DNA of 54,317 nt from Chloroflexota bacterium (GTDB lineage: Bacteria; Chloroflexota; Anaerolineae; Aggregatilineales; Aggregatilineaceae): NCBI GenBank assembly GCA_012729765.1, contig JAAYCM010000103.1:1-54317 (forward strand), in the 5' to 3' direction. This document shows, in pieces, positions 52,187 to 54,317 of this stretch (the stretch's first letter is position 1; each line of letters begins with the position of its first letter). Below the pieces are notes generated by a model. That model made no database searches, had not been told where the DNA came from, and saw only the letters and a program-made list of their open reading frames with translations. The position numbers were made by a program, and so were the translations under genes.

Positions 52187-53526
52187 CACACTGGACCAAC
52201 GTCTTTCTGTTTGAGCTGCGCCAGAAGTTTCGCAGCAAGAGCTATCTGTTTGTCACCTTCGGCCTGCCGATTCTCGCCATCGTGCTCTTCTTCGCCTATC
52301 AGGCCTATCAGGACTTCAGCAGCGAGGAAGAGGACACCGCCAACCCGATCACCGAAACTGCCGACAGCAGCGACAACGTCATCGGCTATGTGGACCAGAC
52401 GCCCCAGGCGCTCTTCCCCGCGCCGGAAAGCTACGACGCCGCGCCCGAAGACTGCCAGGTGACAGCGGCCAGCGTGGGCGACCTCACGCCGGACGTGATC
52501 AAGCGCATCACCGCGCCCTACTGCATGCGCGGCATCGTCCGCGCCTACGACTCGCGCGAGGCCGGTGAGCAGGCGCTCCGCGACGGCGATCTGGATGCCC
52601 TGTATGTCATCGGTCCGGACTATCTGGAAACCGGCGAGGTTGCGGCCTACTCCGAAGGCTTCAGCCTCGAGAGCGCCTCGACCGAGACGCTCATGAACGA
52701 CTACCTGCTCGCCAGCCTGCTCAGTAATGTCGAGCCGGAAGCCTACGAGCGGCTGTATCTGCGCCTGCGCGATCCGGCAGTGATCGTTGAGAACAAGCTG
52801 GCCGGTTCCAACGGGGCCGAGACGGCTAACGAAGATCAGGGGTTTGCGCTGGTCTACGGCTTCGGCCTGCTGCTGATGATGACCGTGCTGTGGGGCGGTG
52901 GCTACGTGATGCAGAGCGTCGTGCAGGAGAAGGAATCGCGCGCCATCGAGATTCTGCTGTCGTCGGTGCGGCCCAACGCGCTGCTGACCGGCAAGGTGCT
53001 GGCGATGGGCCTGCTCGCCCTGGTACAAATGGGCATGCTGCTTGGCACGTTCGTCTTCCTCGGCTCGCGCGCCGGGAGCATCTTCGAATCGCTGGGCGAT
53101 ATCGAGGTCGAAACCGGGACGCTGATCCTGTTCGGCGTCTACTTCGTGCTCGACTTCCTGATGATCGGCAGCCTGCTGGCCGGAGTCGGCGCGGTCAGCA
53201 CGTCGGTACGCGACGGCCAGAACTTCGTCAGCGTGATCACCCTGCCCACCGTCGTACCGTTCTTCTTCCTGACCATGTTCGTCGAGGAGCCGAACGGCAC
53301 CCTGGCGCGTGTGCTCAGCCTGTTCCCAATCACGTCGCCGCTTTCGATGGTCATGCGCCTGTCGGTGACGGACGTGCCGGCCCTCGACCTGGCGATCAGC
53401 CTGGGGCTGCTGGTGCTGACCGTGATCGGCGCGCTGTGGCTGGCCGGGCGGCTGTTCCGCATCAATACGCTGCTGGCCGGCAACACGCCCAAGCTGCGCG
53501 ATCTGCCCAAACTGCTGCGCGGCTGA
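52183..53526 (+). CDS. ABC-2-type permease, second subunit
   Basis: A 447-residue paralogue of the first permease with the same layout: one N-terminal helix (about 20-40), an outer domain with three cysteines, and a C-terminal set of helices. The coupling-helix stretch is VQEKESRAIEILLSSVRPNALLTGK near 245-270. The two unequal permeases probably form a heterodimer with two copies of the ATPase. The ATG overlaps the previous stop by four bases and follows AAAAGGAG. Confidence 0.9.
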   Translation: MTHWTNVFLFELRQKFRSKSYLFVTFGLPILAIVLFFAYQAYQDFSSEEEDTANPITETADSSDNVIGYVDQTPQALFPAPESYDAAPEDCQVTAASVGDLTPDVIKRITAPYCMRGIVRAYDSREAGEQALRDGDLDALYVIGPDYLETGEVAAYSEGFSLESASTETLMNDYLLASLLSNVEPEAYERLYLRLRDPAVIVENKLAGSNGAETANEDQGFALVYGFGLLLMMTVLWGGGYVMQSVVQEKESRAIEILLSSVRPNALLTGKVLAMGLLALVQMGMLLGTFVFLGSRAGSIFESLGDIEVETGTLILFGVYFVLDFLMIGSLLAGVGAVSTSVRDGQNFVSVITLPTVVPFFFLTMFVEEPNGTLARVLSLFPITSPLSMVMRLSVTDVPALDLAISLGLLVLTVIGALWLAGRLFRINTLLAGNTPKLRDLPKLLRG

Positions 53527-53565
53527 CACCTTCCGCCCGCAGCCTGCATCCTTCCCGGTTGTTTG

Positions 53566-53615
53566 CTCCCCTTCCCTCCGCGACAGCGTGGGGGAAGGGG
53601 CCGGGGGATGGGGGG
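53566..53615. repeat. palindromic element, copy 13 (half)
   Basis: CCCCTTCCC..GGGAAGGGG hairpin plus GGGGGATGGGGG, between convergent genes and five bases from the stop of the partial gene at the right edge. Confidence 0.8.
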
Positions 53616-53620
53616 AAACC

Positions 53621-54317
53621 CTACCCTTCGAACGTGATCGTCCCCACGCGCACCAGCCCCAGCCGCGCCCCGTCCTCAGGCCGGAACCAGCCCACATTCA
53701 CCGCATACGTCCCCGCCGCCAGATCGTCCGGCAGCGGGACGCGCACCGCCGACTGCCAGCGCGAGTCCGCGCCCCAGGCATCCGTCAGCACGAACGGGAA
53801 CGCGTCGATCTGCGCCAGCGGCTCGTCCGTCGCGGGATCGGCCACGTGCACGAACAGCGCGTAACTGCCCGGCAGGGAGTCTTCCGCCGCCCAGAACAGC
53901 CGCAGATCGACCGCGCGTGCATCGGCGTCCAGCCGCAGATCGACCGCCCGCAGGCGCAGCCCTTCGTCCAGCGCCGCTTCGACCGGCTGCGGCGCGTGCC
54001 CGGCAGGGACCCACTCCGGCGCTTCGAATACGGCGCTGATACAGGCGGGCGGCTCGCCCGGCGCGCAGTCCGCCGACAGCTCCTCCGACTCCCAGCACGT
54101 CAGCGCGAACGGGTATGCCGTGCAGCCATCGAGCGCTTGCAGCCGCAGCGTGTGATAGCCCGGCTCCAGCCACAGCGGCAGCCGGATCGCCTCGCCCGCG
54201 ATCCACGTGCCGGCGATCAGGTGATCGTCCAGCCAGAAGCCGACCCGCCGCGCCACGCGATAGGGCAGCGCCCGGAACACCAGCTCGCCGTACTGCACAT
54301 CGGCAGAGTAGAAATGC
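53621..54317 (-). CDS. C-terminal part of a membrane glycosyltransferase-like protein (5' end outside the window)
   Basis: The frame is open from the right edge (…HFYSADVQYGELVFRALPY) to a TAG at 53623-53621, at least 231 codons. The visible part is a soluble beta-sandwich with the pattern SLPGSYALFVHVADPATDEPLAQIDAFPF ... LPDDLAAGTYAVNVGWFRPEDGARL. This type of domain closes many GT39-like mannosyltransferase-family proteins of Chloroflexota. The identification rests on resemblance of the tail alone; no catalytic region is in the window. A GTG at 54298 could be mistaken for a start but has no ribosome site. Confidence 0.6.
   Translation of the reverse strand, partial: HFYSADVQYGELVFRALPYRVARRVGFWLDDHLIAGTWIAGEAIRLPLWLEPGYHTLRLQALDGCTAYPFALTCWESEELSADCAPGEPPACISAVFEAPEWVPAGHAPQPVEAALDEGLRLRAVDLRLDADARAVDLRLFWAAEDSLPGSYALFVHVADPATDEPLAQIDAFPFVLTDAWGADSRWQSAVRVPLPDDLAAGTYAVNVGWFRPEDGARLGLVRVGTITFEG

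Overview
The window looks like chromosomal DNA of a high-GC bacterium of the phylum Chloroflexota, most likely Anaerolineae. That is inference: two GH57 amylases, an archaeal-type glycogen debranching enzyme, an AddAB-type nuclease, many secreted proteins with Ala/Pro/Thr-rich linkers and C-rich/G-rich palindromic repeats after genes fit that group, but there is no rRNA or other phylogenetic marker. I see no tRNA, rRNA, CRISPR array, prophage or intact insertion sequence.

Layout. 1-2.1 kb: a possible divergent gene start at the left edge, a PAP2 phosphatase and 6-phosphofructokinase (pfkA). 2.1-9.8 kb: a minus-strand run (GH57 glucanotransferase/amylase, lipoprotein peptidyl-prolyl isomerase, Gfo/Idh/MocA oxidoreductase, secreted WD40-like protein, secreted MA-type metallopeptidase). 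10-12.1 kb: a stand-alone receiver facing a secreted Ig-like protein. 12.4-15.4 kb: five tandem, translationally coupled GNAT acetyltransferase paralogues. 15.8-24 kb: two methyltransferases, small membrane proteins, two related secreted PPC/LamG-like proteins and a response regulator with an unknown C-terminus. 24.1-26.2 kb: a YbdK/GCS2-type carboxylate-amine ligase and a methyltransferase. 26.5-35.1 kb: an AddB-AddA helicase/nuclease cluster with two membrane proteins. 35.3-49.4 kb: glycogen metabolism (stand-alone CBM48/isoamylase-N domain, GH133-type debranching enzyme, glgC, glgA, GH57 branching enzyme), interleaved with a GT39-like membrane glycosyltransferase, a lower-GC patch with a secreted WD40-like protein and a truncated relative, and an S33 exported hydrolase. 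49.9-53.5 kb: an ABC-2 exporter (ATPase plus two permeases) behind a TATAAT promoter with a TGTGA-N6-TCACA operator. The right edge cuts a gene.

How the genes work together. GlgC makes ADP-glucose, GlgA elongates, the GH57 enzyme near 48 kb branches, the GH133-type enzyme debranches, the GH57 enzyme near 8.7 kb rearranges or cuts alpha-glucans, and PfkA takes the sugar phosphate into glycolysis. AddAB would process double-strand DNA ends for recombination.

The most unusual signal is a dispersed palindromic element (about 175-180 bp when full length, at least 12 full or partial copies in 54 kb). Its termini read C-TA-GAGCGTGTTATG and it has two internal hairpins. It lies almost always just after a gene, and in three cases its terminal TAG/TAA is the stop codon of the neighbouring gene. 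This suggests a non-autonomous, TA-targeting element that inserts harmlessly at stop codons and may then work as a transcript end.
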